Origin: Cryptomeria japonica
Taxonomy: Eukaryota > Streptophyta > Pinopsida > Cupressales > Cupressaceae
Direction of reading: 5' to 3'
NCBI RefSeq assembly: GCF_030272615.1
Contig: NC_081408.1
Coordinates: forward strand, 605,793,673-605,857,672
Length of the DNA: 64,000 bases
Part shown: positions 23,199 to 36,012 of the stretch, in pieces
Position numbering within the stretch: position 1 is the stretch's first letter
Layout: each line of letters starts with the position of its first letter
The notes under the pieces: model-generated
Told to the model about the DNA's origin: nothing
The model's database searches: none
Seen by the model: only the letters and a program-made list of their open reading frames with translations
Made by a program: the position numbers and the translations under genes

Positions 23199-24363
23199 TG
23201 TGTGAGCTTGAATTTCATCCTCAGAATGCTACCTGTAATAAGTTAGTTTCACAAAATACAAATGGAAATGCATACAGGAAATCCAAATTCCACCAATGAA
23301 ACTACATAAAATACATACTAAAATAAAACATTATTTTACCTTCATGACTTATGTCTCATTGTGTCCTAACTCCACTGTTCCTGGTTGCAGATGGTGTGCT
23401 CTCAGACAATGCATTGTTGGCTTCCAAGATGGCATATGAAGAATGGACTGATAACTTGTAGTTAACTGATACTATGATATGCAATACTAAATGATTATGC
23501 TAAAATGCTATATGATATTTGCTATTTTCTATTTGCTATTTGCTTGAAGATTAAAACTCATGGATGCATATGATTAATTTGAAGACTAACTTGAAGATTA
23601 ACTCTCTCAACTGAAGCTCTTGATTTTATAGACCTTGAGAGGATTAGATGATGTGGCTCAAATCAATGGTCATGATCAAATCTGTAGATTTGAATGGTTG
23701 TGAGCAAAGGTGAAGGTTGAGAGAAAGGGGGAAGGAGAGGACAAGTGTCACTCATCTCACCTTGACTGGATTGCTGACTGAGGGAATCTAGGGATGGTTG
23801 GAGGAAATTTAGGCATGAGAGGACAAGTGGACTCAAGTTCCTCCTAAGATGTAGAGAGTGTTGGAGAGAATATAGGAAATGGTTATGAAATATGTGTACG
23901 TACACAATTTTCATTAAGTTTGGAAGTTGGAGATAAATGATAAATTAATATTTAGAAATATTAATTTCCTTCGCCACATGTTTGATGAGTTGGCAAAGAG
24001 AAGATGAAGTGGAGATGGAGGGTGAGTTGGAAAAGGGATTAAATAATTTAAGAATTATTTAATTTTTGAGACTATAAGATAGGAGAATAACTATTAAATA
24101 TTGGATATTTAATTGATTGAAGAGGATAATTAAATATTAGATATTTAATTAACTTGGTTAAAAAAATAATTAAATATTAGATATTTAATTAATTAGAAGA
24201 ATATGATAAATGAATTAATTAATAAAATATTAATTAATAGAAAAACATGAAAATGAATTAAATAAATTAATAATTTCAAATTAACTATTTAATAGAAGAA
24301 TAATTATTAAATAAATATTAAATATTTATTTATTTGCTCATAGCCAATTTTTATGTGTATACA
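23199..24363 (-). repeat. LTR, about 1.16 kb, minus-strand element
   Basis: On the plus strand it starts tgtgtgagc and ends gtgtataca, so on the minus strand it is TGTATACAC...CTCACACA (TG...CA). It is followed by a primer-site-like sequence at 23195-23180. The segment 23930-24350 is extremely A+T rich with recurring attaaatatt/gatatttaatt words. No second copy was found in the window, so the element is truncated or the partner LTR is lost. Confidence 0.6.
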
Positions 24364-24620
24364 GTACTCTTGGAGATTATATCCTTATGGATATCTTGTA
24401 TTGTAATTGTTGATCATACGTATATTCTCTTGGTAATGTAATATGCATCTTGAATGTTATAATAGGCAACGTTAATATAGTTTATGTTGTTCTTCACATT
24501 CATGTATGTTGGGATAATGTTATTACTTAACAACATTGTGGGGTCTTGAGGACTATTGTTAGTTGTTTTTTGTGTGCATCATTTCTTATCATGTTGTATG
24601 TAACTCATTGCATATGTTAA

Positions 24621-24711
24621 TTTTTCCTTTCAAAAAAAAATTGTTCGCATTTTCATTGTTTTTATTTGTTTTTATATGAAAATGCGAACAATTTTTTTTT
24701 GAGAGGAAAAA
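24621..24711. repeat. Long inverted repeat (hairpin), arms about 35 bp
   Basis: The left arm 24621-24655 (ending ttgttcgcattttcat) and the right arm 24676-24711 (starting atgaaaatgcgaacaa) are reverse complements with about one mismatch. The spacer is about 20 bases, T-rich. The structure directly abuts the (TA)n tract. It may be the end of a small inverted-repeat element or a replication-slippage product. Confidence 0.85.
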
Positions 24712-24712
24712 T

Positions 24713-25995
<1,283 letters not shown>

Positions 25996-26068
25996 ATGAA
26001 TGAATTGCCTTCCTTGTACAAATCAGTGATTAGATTTACTTACTTTGTCGTACATGTTGCTTTTCCTT

Positions 26069-26733
26069 TGCAATTTTCTATGGTTGTAGAAGCGTGTGGG
26101 GGATTGTTTTCTCGAACCAAGGATCTGTCAAAGCCAAGGTTGCAATCCAAGAGAAAAGAATTGTATCTTCCTAAAAAGAATTCTACATACAAACCTTTTA
26201 AAACAAAATCCTTTAGATGTCGAAAGTGCTTCCAGACTAGACATGTTGTTGCACGGTGTGAATCAGATAAAAAGAAAAAGAGATTTGCTTCTTGGTGGAA
26301 AGGTGCCTCCTCTTAACACTATTTTATTAAAAAGAAAAGCTTTTCCCAGGTGGTTGTGCAGGCTCCTCAGGCCGAGCCTCTAGCCGCTGCCTCTGTTTCT
26401 GGTGCTCAGGAGTGTGGGGATGCTTGCGGTGGCATCCCAAATGATCGTCTGAAGAATGTTGGATCTTCTTCCTTGGTGGATGACCTTCCCGCTTCCCAGA
26501 TTGATGTTGGATCTTTGTCTGATCCTTCGATTTCTGTTGTCCCTACCTCTCCGGAAGCTGGCTCTATTCCTCCTAGTGATGGGAGGTCCTCTATTCTAGA
26601 TCCATCCTCTTGGCAAAAGGTTGCTGCTAGGGTTGAGGAGGGATGGATTACTGTTAAAAGTAAAAAATCTAAATCGTCTCAGTCCTCTTTTGATATGACC
26701 CTTCGATCCCATAAGGGTAGGTCAAATTCTTGA
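26069..26733 (+). pseudogene. LINE ORF1-like protein with CCHC zinc knuckle
   Basis: Nucleic-acid-binding ORF1 remnant. It contains a knuckle CRKCFQTRHVVARC (C-x2-C-x4-H-x4-C), then the basic KKKKRFASWWKGAS often seen after it in plant LINE ORF1 proteins, a Ser/Pro-rich linker, and a C-terminal basic segment EEGWITVKSKKSKSS. The single stop at 26314-26316 (TAA) can be explained by CAA to TAA. The N-terminal RNA-binding domain is missing. It could also be a host zinc-knuckle gene, but the tail and the decay favour a LINE. Confidence 0.55.
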
Positions 26734-26963
26734 TCCGTCCTGGTTGGGTTGGGGCTATTGGTCTCTTGCAGCTTGCTGGTTCTTGTTGGGGGTCCTTTTT
26801 GTGTTGTACCTCATCCTTGGTTTGGCCATGTTGTGTCTCATTTGTGTTTTGTTTCTTTGAGTGGACTTTCAAGTTTATCTTTCGGTTCGGGTTGCAGGTC
26901 CTTCCAAAACCTTCCTTGTATAGGGTTTCGGGTCCCTTAAAACCTGTTTTTCCTTAATAAAAA
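26069..26963 (+). mobile_element. Truncated LINE: ORF1 C-terminal part and 3' tail
   Basis: One open frame (about 26069-26733, one TAA at 26314) carrying a zinc knuckle, followed by a 230-bp untranslated tail ending ccttaataaaaaac. This end resembles the 3' end of the larger LINE at 27955 (ttaatcaaaac in its own orientation). No endonuclease or RT is present, so it is a non-autonomous or internally deleted copy. Target-site duplications were not identified. Confidence 0.55.
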
Positions 26964-27954
26964 ACAAAATCCCACAAAATTGGAGATTATCAATTCTACA
27001 TTCTAATTTCGATTGAAACTTTCATTATCGAGTTATCCATATTTGATACTTAAATATGTCTTTTGCATTCTCCATATGTATTCAAAGTTGTTTTAGAATA
27101 AAATAAATAAATTTCCAAAATGATGATTTATCTTATTCCTACCTCGCAATTGTTCTTATCTTTGTTCTTTTTGTTTTCTTTTAGAGCGTTTTTGGTAAAG
27201 ATAAAAAAAAATTCTCATGAGAAAATGAAATGTTACCAATTTAATGATGTACTATGCAGTTAATAAATTATAAACTTGCCTCTTTCAAAAAATAACACAA
27301 ATAAGATCTTTGGGTGCCATTGTACTGTTAAGCCTCTCTGCATAATAAAAATAAAAATTAATTAAAACTTTAAAAACTTACTTACAAAAAAAATAATATC
27401 TTAATATAATTTTTAAACCAAAAGATTGAGTAAAGTTAAATACTGAGCACCAGCAGGACAATTTTCTACCTCAATTATTTTCTACATCTTTCTGCATGAC
27501 GGAAATGGAAACGGAGGCCACATTAAGCGTCATGTTGTTTAAGTGCTCTCCAAAAGCAATTCTGTAGTTTAAAAATGTGAAATTGGTTTATTGGTGAGCA
27601 GGGGACTAAAGATGAAAACATTAGATTAAATTTTATTTACTTAATTTTGATTAGCCGAAACTTTTTATTTTATATTTATAAATAGAAAAATCACGAAAAC
27701 CCCAGCAAAATGTGAAGAGCCAATCAGAAAATAAGAAAAAATAGATTTGAAAAATATTATGAGTTCAAACTAGTTTAAGTTGACATATTATATCATACAC
27801 AAATTTCGAGGTGAAAGTAATTGCAAAAATAGTGCAATGAAAACATTAGTCTCTATCTATATATAGGCAGGGACTAATTAATTTATTTACAAAGAAAAAA
27901 TAATTTCATTAGTGAATAATTGTTTTATATAATATTATTAAAATAATGTTTTGA
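26964..27954. other. A+T-rich intergenic stretch
   Basis: No coding sequence or element was recognised between the two LINE 3' ends, which face each other. Confidence 0.6.
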
Positions 27955-28210
27955 TTAAGTAAAAGCAGGTATTTGAAAGGTACCCGAATCTTGTACAAGT
28001 CAGGAGAACAGAACTACGAGAAAGAAAGTGCCTGATCACTTCAAAAAGACAAAAAGATCCCACCGGAAGGGATCAACTTACATAACATAACCTAAAAGAC
28101 CAAAAACAGACAACAAAAGGAAAGCACAGCGACAACAAAAAGACAGGACCAGGGAACCCTGTAGAAACAGAGACAGGACCAGGGAACCTTGCAAAAACAG
28201 AGACAGAGAC

Positions 28211-29807
28211 CTAAATGTTTTTCATGATTTCCTCAGCATGAACAACCATTTGTTTCATGTTGTTCGCCGAGGTCTTTAATTCCTCCAGCTCACGACCTTT
28301 GATGTCGCCCTTGATCTTTGTGTTAGCTCTGGTCCTCATTTCATGACCCTTCTTGTTCGACTGCTCTTTATCGCCATCCTTCTCAGCATTGTTCTCAAAC
28401 CTATTGATTAGGATGTTCATGTTATCCACCGAAGCTTTGAGGATCTAAAAATTTTGGTCTGCAATCTTCTTAACATTGAGTTCCACTCGATTCTGATACC
28501 CAAGTTGTTCATTTTATTTTCCATTTCCTTGGTATCTCCCATCTCATTGACCTTTTTTTCCATTGCTATGATTTTACCCACCATACATTCAATAGCTTCC
28601 GCATTGTGCTAACAGCAACCAGTTCTTTAACATGTTCCGTCAGGGGCTTATCACCAACCGTAACTCTTTCTATAGCCTTCGTATCAGTCTTCAAACTGTT
28701 GATATCCTTCACCATGGTAGCGATGGTCTCACAGAAAGCTTTTATGGTATCAATGTCACCAATACCACTTTTATCCCCTTTATCCTCCTTCTGCAGACTT
28801 GTGGTATTCAAAACCTCAATGTTGCCCATCACCGGGTTAACCTCCCCATCTTTATCCTTACCCTCATCCTTCTTGTTTTCTTCAACATCCTCTTCAGAAT
28901 CAACCAAAATATGGCTGATGTCTTTGTTGTTACCCTTTTAAGTGTTCTTTTGAGTCTGCTTTCCAGTAGCTTTCCCTTTCTTTGTTTTAACAATTTTTTT
29001 CTCAAAGGCTTCAGTTTCAAACTCCGACATGTCTGAATCCACCACAATCCTTTTCCTCTTAGCCTTATTCCTCCCTTTTTTGCTAGTCTCTTCCGATTCT
29101 CCCTTAGTCTCCGATTCAAAGTTGAATCTGCTAGCTTCACTCTCCGTAGTCTCATATCTTGCATTTTTACCTTTAATAGGCTTTTCAATGCACTTCCCCT
29201 TTAGCATTTTATAAACCAGGACCATAAGCCCCTGGTGGAGGGCATGGTCGCCTTTAGGATCCTTCTAAACCTCCTTGATAGTGTGGTCCATAGAACATGC
29301 AAGGTAATAAGGCAAGCTCACCTTTTCCCCATGGTAGAAATGGTTGAGAAAAACAAAGTGATGTCCGTAGGCTCTGGTAAGCCTACCGTCTAAAGTAATG
29401 TAGGCAATAGAAGCAAATAAAACAAACCTCCATGGCCTGCAAATCCTCTTTGGAGCATGGTAGGAGTTGTCAATTTTAATCATCTTTCTCCTCTCTTCGT
29501 TCATGATTGGAAACTTATCCGCTGCTTTATCTGATATGCTGTGATCCCTATAAAATTTCATTCCCTCAGTAGTCATCCTCGTGGCGTCAGCAATGACCTC
29601 CTCATCAACATTCATCATCTGGGACCCGACCAGGATTTTACCATTTTTCCAGTTCTTGATGAAATAGCTGGTGATTGTGGGATTTTTCCCACTTAGTCGC
29701 TCCATGAAAACATTCAAACCCCCCTGTTGAAGGATATCCCAGACATTGTTATTCTTTTTCCAATCAGAGCAGGAGGTGGGTTTGAATCTTTTCTTGTTAC
29801 CTCCCAT
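28211..29807 (-). pseudogene. Third ORF of the LINE, unknown function
   Basis: Starts with ATG at 29807 (MGGNKKRFKPTSCSDW), 170 bases after ORF2 ends, same strand, and runs with interruptions to 28211 (ends VVHAEEIMKNI). The first 180 residues look globular (KRICRPWRFVLFASIAYITL, then HFVFLNHFYHGEKVSLPYYL). The rest is strongly Lys/Glu/Asp rich with coiled-coil tendency. Breaks: a stop near 29265 (followed by KDPKGDHALHQGLMVLVYK), one near 28937, and frameshifts near 28600 and 28430. No known family was recognised. It lies before the common 3' tail, so it appears to be part of the element rather than a neighbour. Alternatives: a captured host gene, or a separate element abutting by chance. 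Confidence 0.6.
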
Positions 29808-29980
29808 TTTTTCAGCACTTTCCTTGAAATTCCTTCTCTCAGCTTGATAACTTCTCCTCTGGTTTCTGTGGATGCCCTGTAAGAACGCCCAGAATCCGTG
29901 CTAGATAATTATGATAAGACACCTATATAAATGCTCATTATCTTCGAAATAACCCTGCATCGAAAAAGGCAGAAGAGACA

Positions 29981-30540
29981 TTAGAAATAATGATTAAAAG
30001 TACCACGTTGCCTAGCCTGGCTCCGGTCCAGATTAAGCAGGGATTTCATTTCACTTGCAATCTCACTTTCACCATGACTAGTAATGATGTCTTCTGATTG
30101 GCAAGCCAGGTTGGCAATCCAATCAGCACAGGAATTGGCCTCCCTATACACGTGTAAAAACACACATTTCAAATTCTTCGTTGATTTTCCTAGTTGCTTT
30201 AATAGCATTACTGATTGACCAAGATGGCAGGAATTTCATATTTAAACAATTGATTATGTTCAATGAGTCTCCTTCACACCAAAATTTAGTGCATTTAGCT
30301 TCCTTAGCAAGGATCATCCCATGGTAAGCCGCCATAGCTTCAACAACATGATTTATCTAATTTCCTATGGGAATACTTTTTATGATTTTGCAAATTCCCC
30401 ATTCGTTCCTAAGTACCACTCCACATCCTGCCACACCCGGATTACCCTTTGAGGCACCATCAAAATTAATTTTCATCCATCCTTTGGGCGGACTGATCCA
30501 TATCACACCGTCTCTAGGGTTGATCTGAGAGTGTTCTTGA
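29981..30540 (-). pseudogene. LINE ORF2: RNase H domain
   Basis: RVT_3-type RNase H at the end of ORF2. Motifs with the acidic residues retained: NFDGASKGNPG near 30440-30475, VEAMAAYHG near 30330, EGDSLNI near 30270, and CADWIANLA near 30110. Frames change near 30345 and 30210. This domain removes the RNA strand during reverse transcription, and was acquired by plant L1 elements from an archaeal-type enzyme. Confidence 0.8.
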
Positions 30541-30557
30541 CCCTTTAATTTCCACTT

Positions 30558-31565
30558 TTAATAGATAAATTGATCATCCTTATCTTGGGGATTATCAATG
30601 CCTCCTATGATATTCATATTTTCCACTATATTTCTTTTTATTTTCTCTAACACAATTTTAGCCTTAGAAACCATTTCTCTGAAAATTATGTCATTTCTCT
30701 CTTTCCATATACCCCAACACATATGAGGTAAGGCAATTTTCCATAATAAAGTTGTGGTTTTATTCCTTGAAGGGTGGTGCCAAGAGTTGAAAACCTCCTG
30801 AATCGACTCAGGGAAACCCCAATTGATTTTGAAGTGGTCCAGATAGCTTCCCCAGACATCAACAGAGAAAGGGCAATGAAAGAGCATATGATTAATGGTC
30901 TCCTCCTTCTGCTTACATAGAATACAGACACTAGGCATACTAATACCTTTTTTTCTAATATTCTCAGTAGTTAGAATTTTATCTTGTAGGGTTGTCCAGA
31001 AGAAAATGTTAATCTTAGGGGTGAGGCCTTTCACCCATGCCTTAGCCCAGCAAGGGCTTTCCATGTTGGAGAACTGTTGATGATACAAAGAAGCCATAGT
31101 GAAAGTACCACTAGCTGTGAGTTTCCAAATTAATTGGTCTTCCTCTTCAACCCTTACCATAGAGTTCATAACTTTGTTCAATCTACTCAAGGACTGATCC
31201 ACCTGAGATAAATCCTTCCACTGTCCATCTTCCCAATAATCATCCACCTTAGATCCAAATCTTTCCTTCCATTGGTTCTGAAATCTACTCCACTCAGGGT
31301 CTTCATTCAAAGGGGAATCCAGTAGCCAAGAATCATCCCAAAATTGGATAAGATTCCCTTTCCCCACTTTCCATTTTGCACCTTTGACAATTAAGTTTCT
31401 AATTCTAGAAACAGTTTTCCAGATATTGGACCCAATTGGGATATTTTCCGCTTTAAGGAAGCTTTGAAGAGTCGGACATTGACTTTTATATTTTTTGTCA
31501 CATATCAGTTTCCACTCCTTGATTTTTATACCCTCTCCAAATTTGTTTGGCCATAAGGAACTCAT
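30558..31565 (-). pseudogene. LINE ORF2: C-terminal zinc-binding (zf-RVT) region
   Basis: 335 open codons with the plant-type RT zinc-binding segment: GTFTMASLYHQ, WVKGLTPKINIFFWTTLQDKI, then CILCKQKEETINHMLFHCPF with Cys/His pairs near 30880-30920, and later CWGIWKERNDIIF. Overlaps the preceding frame by about 70 bases, which marks a frameshift. Confidence 0.8.
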
Positions 31566-32871
31566 TTATGTCTCTTATTCTTCTAAGACCCAGTCCTCCC
31601 TTTCTTATAGGCTTGCAAACCTTCTCCCATGCAATCAAATTCATTCTCTTCTTCTCCTCAACCCCAGTCCATAAAAAAGTTCTCTGAATCTTTTCAATGG
31701 CCTCTGCATACTTGGCAGGAATTCTAAAGAGACTAATGGCATAGAGAGGGATACTTTGTAGAGTAGATTTCAGCAATTGAACCTTACCTGCTTGGCTAAG
31801 AAGAGCACCCTTCCAGCCAGCCAGCTTCTTGTGGAATTTGTCCACTAAGGCTCCCCAAAAAGTATCAGGTGGATCATGGCATAAGGGTAGCCCCAAGTAA
31901 GAAGCAGGAAGATTTCCAACTTGACACCCCAGGATATTATTAATTTTAATCCTCCTCTCCGAGGTATTCATAAAATAAACAAATCTTTTAGCCCAGTTAA
32001 TAAGTTGTCCAGTAGTAGCTCCATAGCTATCCAGAGCCTTCTTTAAACTTCTAAAAACCCTTCACTGTGGCTTTCCCCATTATTATAGAATCATCAACAA
32101 ACTGCTAATGAGAACATATTTGATCCGCAGAAGAGGGATTCAAACCACAAAACTCCATTTTCTCAACCAGCTTCCCAATACATCTCCCCAAACACTTTGC
32201 CATAATAATAAAGATAATCGGGGATAGAGGATCCCCTTGCCTGAGGCCTCTAGAAGGTTTAAAGAAAGGAGAAGGAGATCCATTCATTAAAATAGAGAAA
32301 GAAGCCGAAGAGACTAATTGCCTGATAAGACTAATACTTCTAGAGCTGAAGCCAAAAGCAGAGAGAACATCCATCATAAAATCCCAATCCACTTTGTCCT
32401 AGGCTTTAGAGAGGTCTAGGTTCAAAAAAAAAACCTTCATTTTTAGAGAAAGATAAAGAGTGGATATTTTCATGGACAGAGATGATCGAATCCAAGATTT
32501 GTCTACCCGAGACAAAACCACTTTGTTGAGGCGATATGATAGAGGGAAGCAACTTTAGGATTCTAGAAGTCAAAACCTTGGAAATTATCTTATAAAGGGA
32601 GTTGCATAGAATTATAGGTCTAAAGAGATCCATGGTGTCAGCCCCCATCTTTTTGGGGATAAGAGCAATAAAAGTACCATTAACTTCTTTCAAAAAAATT
32701 CTAGCACCAAAAAACTCTTTCACAGCTCTGGACACATCATCACCAATAATATGCCAATACTTTTGAAAAAAAAACATGGGAAAATCATCTGGGCCTGGGG
32801 CCTTGTTGCCTTCAAAGGAGTTGACAGCTATCAGAATTTCATCATGGGAAGGGATTGCAGTCAGGTGAGCA
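31498..32871 (-). pseudogene. LINE ORF2: reverse transcriptase domain
   Basis: RT motifs in order: GNKAPGPDDFP, FIALIPKK (near 32665), ISPQQSGFVSGRQILDSI (near 32490-32545), GLRQGDPLSPIIFIIM (near 32200-32250), catalytic FVDDSIIMG (near 32075-32100), ASYLGLPLCHDPP and AGWKGALLSQAGKVQLLKS. Broken by several stops and frameshifts (near 32405, 32103 and 31975-32080). The two catalytic aspartates of FVDD are still present. Confidence 0.85.
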
Positions 32872-32873
32872 TT

Positions 32874-34169
32874 CTAGTCATCCCCTAAAATGGTAGGTAT
32901 ACTATCCAGGAGATTCCTTTGGGCTTGCATATCCAAATTTTGATCCTTAGCAAGTAAGTTGGAAAAAAAGTTCATAGCAGCCCTGCTCATAGGTTCATCT
33001 TCTTCAACACATCTGCCATTCACTTTAATCTGAGCTATCTTATTAATGGCCTTATGTCTTAGGGTGGACATATAGAAGTATTTAGTATTCCTGTCCCCTT
33101 CCTTCAACCAGACATTTCTTGATCTTTGTTTCCAGTAGGTTTCCTCTTTAGCTATAATATCATGGTATATCATAAGAATAGCATCCTCAGCATCTCTAGA
33201 CGTATTAGTATGACCATTATTTTGTGTCTCATCTTGGATATCCTTAAGGTCTAAGAGAATAGTGGCTTTCGAGGCAAAGATATTCCCAAAGCATTCCTTA
33301 TTCCACTTCTTAACATTATTTTTAACAATCTTCAGCTTTTTAACCACTCTATACATGGCATTTCCTTCAATATTGACCTGCCACCAATCCTTAATCTTAC
33401 TCTCCAGATCCGGGTGCCTAGTCCACATTCTTTCAAATCTGTAAGGGAAATGCCTCCTTCTATTCTTTGCTTCAGCCGTAAAGGTTATTAGATAATGGTC
33501 AGATCCTGCCCTTATGTGAGAAGATAAAGAGCAATCATGAAGGTTAAACCAATCTAGGGATAGAAGAGCTCTATCAAGTCTAACCTGAATCAAATCCTCA
33601 CCACTTCTTCTATTTGTCCAAGCAAATTTAACTCCTTGCAGCTCCAGGTCATGGATGGCATTATTGTTAATAAAGTCCATCAAGTCCAATCTACTGTCCA
33701 GATTAGCTTGACTCCCTCCCTTTTTCTCATATTCCTTCAAGGGGGTGTTGAAGTCTCCCATAATAATCCAACTATCCTCAGCAAACCTGCTTCTTAACCC
33801 AATAAAATATCTCCATAGCTCACTTCTACCAGTCTTAGTGTTAGGAGCATATAAATCAGTTAAGACCCAAGTAGTGCAATTTTTAAGATGCTTAAATCTA
33901 ATACAAGCCAAATTGTTGTCCTGAATCAGCACCTCACCTTCTACATTATTTTTGTTCCAGAAGGTAACAATTCCTCCCGAAGCACCTTCTGAACTCCCTC
34001 CACTGACTCCTCCATTTTTTAACATCTTCAAGCTTTCTACTTTATCTTTTGCCATCTTAGTTTCTTGAATCAAAAAAATATCAGGGTTTTTATCTCTAAT
34101 CATACTTTTAACTAAATCATGTTTGTGAGGGCTATTCAGTCCTCGAATATTCCAAGAGATGATTTTCAT
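32874..34169 (-). pseudogene. LINE ORF2: apurinic-like endonuclease domain
   Basis: Begins MKIISWNIRGLNSPHKHDLV at 34169, the classic start of plant L1 ORF2, with catalytic-region motifs IFLIQETKM, WIIMGDFNTPL, LDRALLSLDW and AGSDHYLI. This endonuclease nicks target DNA so that its 3' end can prime reverse transcription. 432 codons are open up to a TAG at about 32871-32873, after which the same reading continues (NAHLTAIPSHDEI); CAG would restore Gln. It continues into RT. Confidence 0.85.
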
Positions 34170-35980
34170 GGATTTTTAGAAATACCTGCCTCAAAGATGG
34201 TTCTTTGAGTTCCATCTGCAACATTCTTGCTTGTTTCCATTGATCTCTTTTTTGCATTTAAATGTCTTCCTGGAGAAGTGTGTTGCGCCCCCACATCCCC
34301 AAGCCTGCTTCTGGTATTTCTAGTCAGCGTACTATTGATAAGGTTATTGTTGTTCTTTTTTTTTTGCTTACTCTTTCTTTTGTCCTCTGCTACTTCTTCT
34401 TCCTCCTACTTTGTTTCACTCTTCCCCAGTGCCTTTTTGATGTCTTCCTCATCTCCCCATTTTGGTACTTTTTCCTCCGGAAAGATCAGCTTTACTTTTG
34501 CTGGGGAAGCTAATGAGATTTCCGACAGCCCTTGATCCAAAATGTTATCAGGTTGGGCCTCCTGGAACCAATCTATATCTTTATCTAGATCCTGAGAATT
34601 TGATACAAGGTTGAAATTATCTCCTTCCTCTTTGTTATCTGTGGGTTTTTTAACTCCTTTACTCTCAAACTTATCTGAGACTAACTCTGTCTTATCCTCT
34701 TCCGATTCCTCATTTTGTTTATTGACTTTTTCTCCGTACTCTGGATCCTTACCATTCTACTCCATCTCCTGAGGATCTGTTTTTTCGCTATCTACTTTCT
34801 TTAGATCATTTCCCATGTCACTGGTGGGTTCTTCCTCCGTCCTTCCAACCTGAGACTGTTTCTCCTGATCTGGGTCATTGGACTCCAAGGCTTTTAGAGA
34901 ACGATCTACTTTTTTCCAAACCTTAGCTTGGGGATAAGATTTACCCTCGTTATTTGGGCATTTTTTAGCCTAGTGTCCTACTTTTTTACAATGAAAGCAG
35001 GCAAAAGGGATTGATTCATAAACAACATTCTGCCTCCACTTCCCCAATTTAGATTCTATCTCTATTTCCTCTGGCATGCTCGTATCAAATCCAACTCCAA
35101 CACAAATTCTAGCATAAATAAGCCTTCTTTTGGTCGTTACCTAGTCAATAGCAATAAGCTCCCCAAAGGTATTGGCTATTCCTGCTAGCACATCTTCCTC
35201 TCAGAATTCCATTGGGAGCCCAGGGAGTTTAATCCAGACCGGAACTTGAACCAAAAAAAAATTTCCTTTTCCCGCATTAGGGTACCACTTCTGGATGTAC
35301 ATGATGTATTTACCTATTGCCCATGAACCACTACAGAGAATGTTTCTTCTATCCTCATCACAAGAAAAATAGAAGGATAGACAACCTTTGTTCATTGCAA
35401 CCACATCAACCTGGCCTTTCAAGTTCCACTTTCTTTTGACAAATCCACGAACGATCTCTATATTCGGTCTAGTCCCAAAAAAGTTACCAATCAAAGTATT
35501 TTCCATTCTAGCAATGTTTTGGTCTATGATTTGGTCTGGAACAGAGATAGCAAACTTACCCTGAGACACATTCGAAGTATTTTTAACCGGAGGCAGTGAG
35601 GACTTACCTTTGGGTTTGACTCCGAACAGAGAGGACCACTTACGAGTATGTCCATTCAAACTGGGTCCCCCCTTAAGATCCTCTAGGGTCAGTGGAAGAT
35701 CCTTTTCAGGAGATACTTTACCTTCCACCCTGTTCTCTGAACCGCTAGCCGCTTGCTGTCCTAGAGCTCCTTCTGAGTTGTTGTCTTCTGATTTTGATGT
35801 TTGAACCTAACCTTTCCCGCTATCACCTACTATCCGCTCTTCTCGTGATCTTGGTCCTCCCCCTGGGTCCCTCGAATCCAAGGGAGCATCGGGATCCTTA
35901 CTACCTGAACTCCCTCCATCTGCAGGAATCTCTTAATCATCTGCACCAATCTGTCCTGACACTGAACCAGAACTCCCACT
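34166..35980 (-). pseudogene. LINE ORF1 (DUF4283-like, CCHC knuckle)
   Basis: RNA-binding ORF1. An N-terminal basic, low-complexity region leads into a DUF4283-like domain (FVKRKWNLKGQVDVVAMN, SWAIGKYIMYIQKWYPN, VPVWIKLPGLPMEF; about 35480-35200). The frame continues past a TGA at 35198-35200 to a zinc knuckle CFHCKKVGH-stop-AKKCP near 34960-35000, whose TAG fits a CAG-to-TAG change. A long acidic and basic tail ends at TGA 34168-34166, overlapping the ORF2 ATG. The start codon is not clear, because the frame extends upstream through two stops. Confidence 0.7.
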
Positions 35981-36012
35981 CAAATTTGAATTCTAGACCT
36001 GAGCTCCAGAAT

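Larger units (their letters stand above)
27955..36012 (-). mobile_element. L1-type LINE with RNase H and an extra downstream ORF
   Basis: Minus-strand non-LTR retrotransposon, about 8 kb. Order: ORF1 (about 35980-34166), ORF2 with endonuclease, RT, zinc-binding region and RNase H (34169-29981), then a third reading frame (29807-28211) and a 250-bp 3' tail ending ttacttaatcaaaac at about 27955. ORF1 and ORF2 overlap by the four bases ATGA at 34169-34166, as expected for coupled translation. A C-terminal RNase H is known in plant L1 elements; a third ORF after it is not something I know. All ORFs carry stops, mostly TAG. The 5' boundary is approximate, near a 35-base duplication at 36013-36075. 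Confidence 0.75.

Noticed and set aside
26730-26957. Additional gene after the truncated LINE ORF1
   Set aside because: Sequence is the T-rich 3' tail of the LINE in three overlapping short frames.
28606-29214. Plus-strand frames opposite the LINE third ORF
   Set aside because: They are shadows of the charged minus-strand frame.
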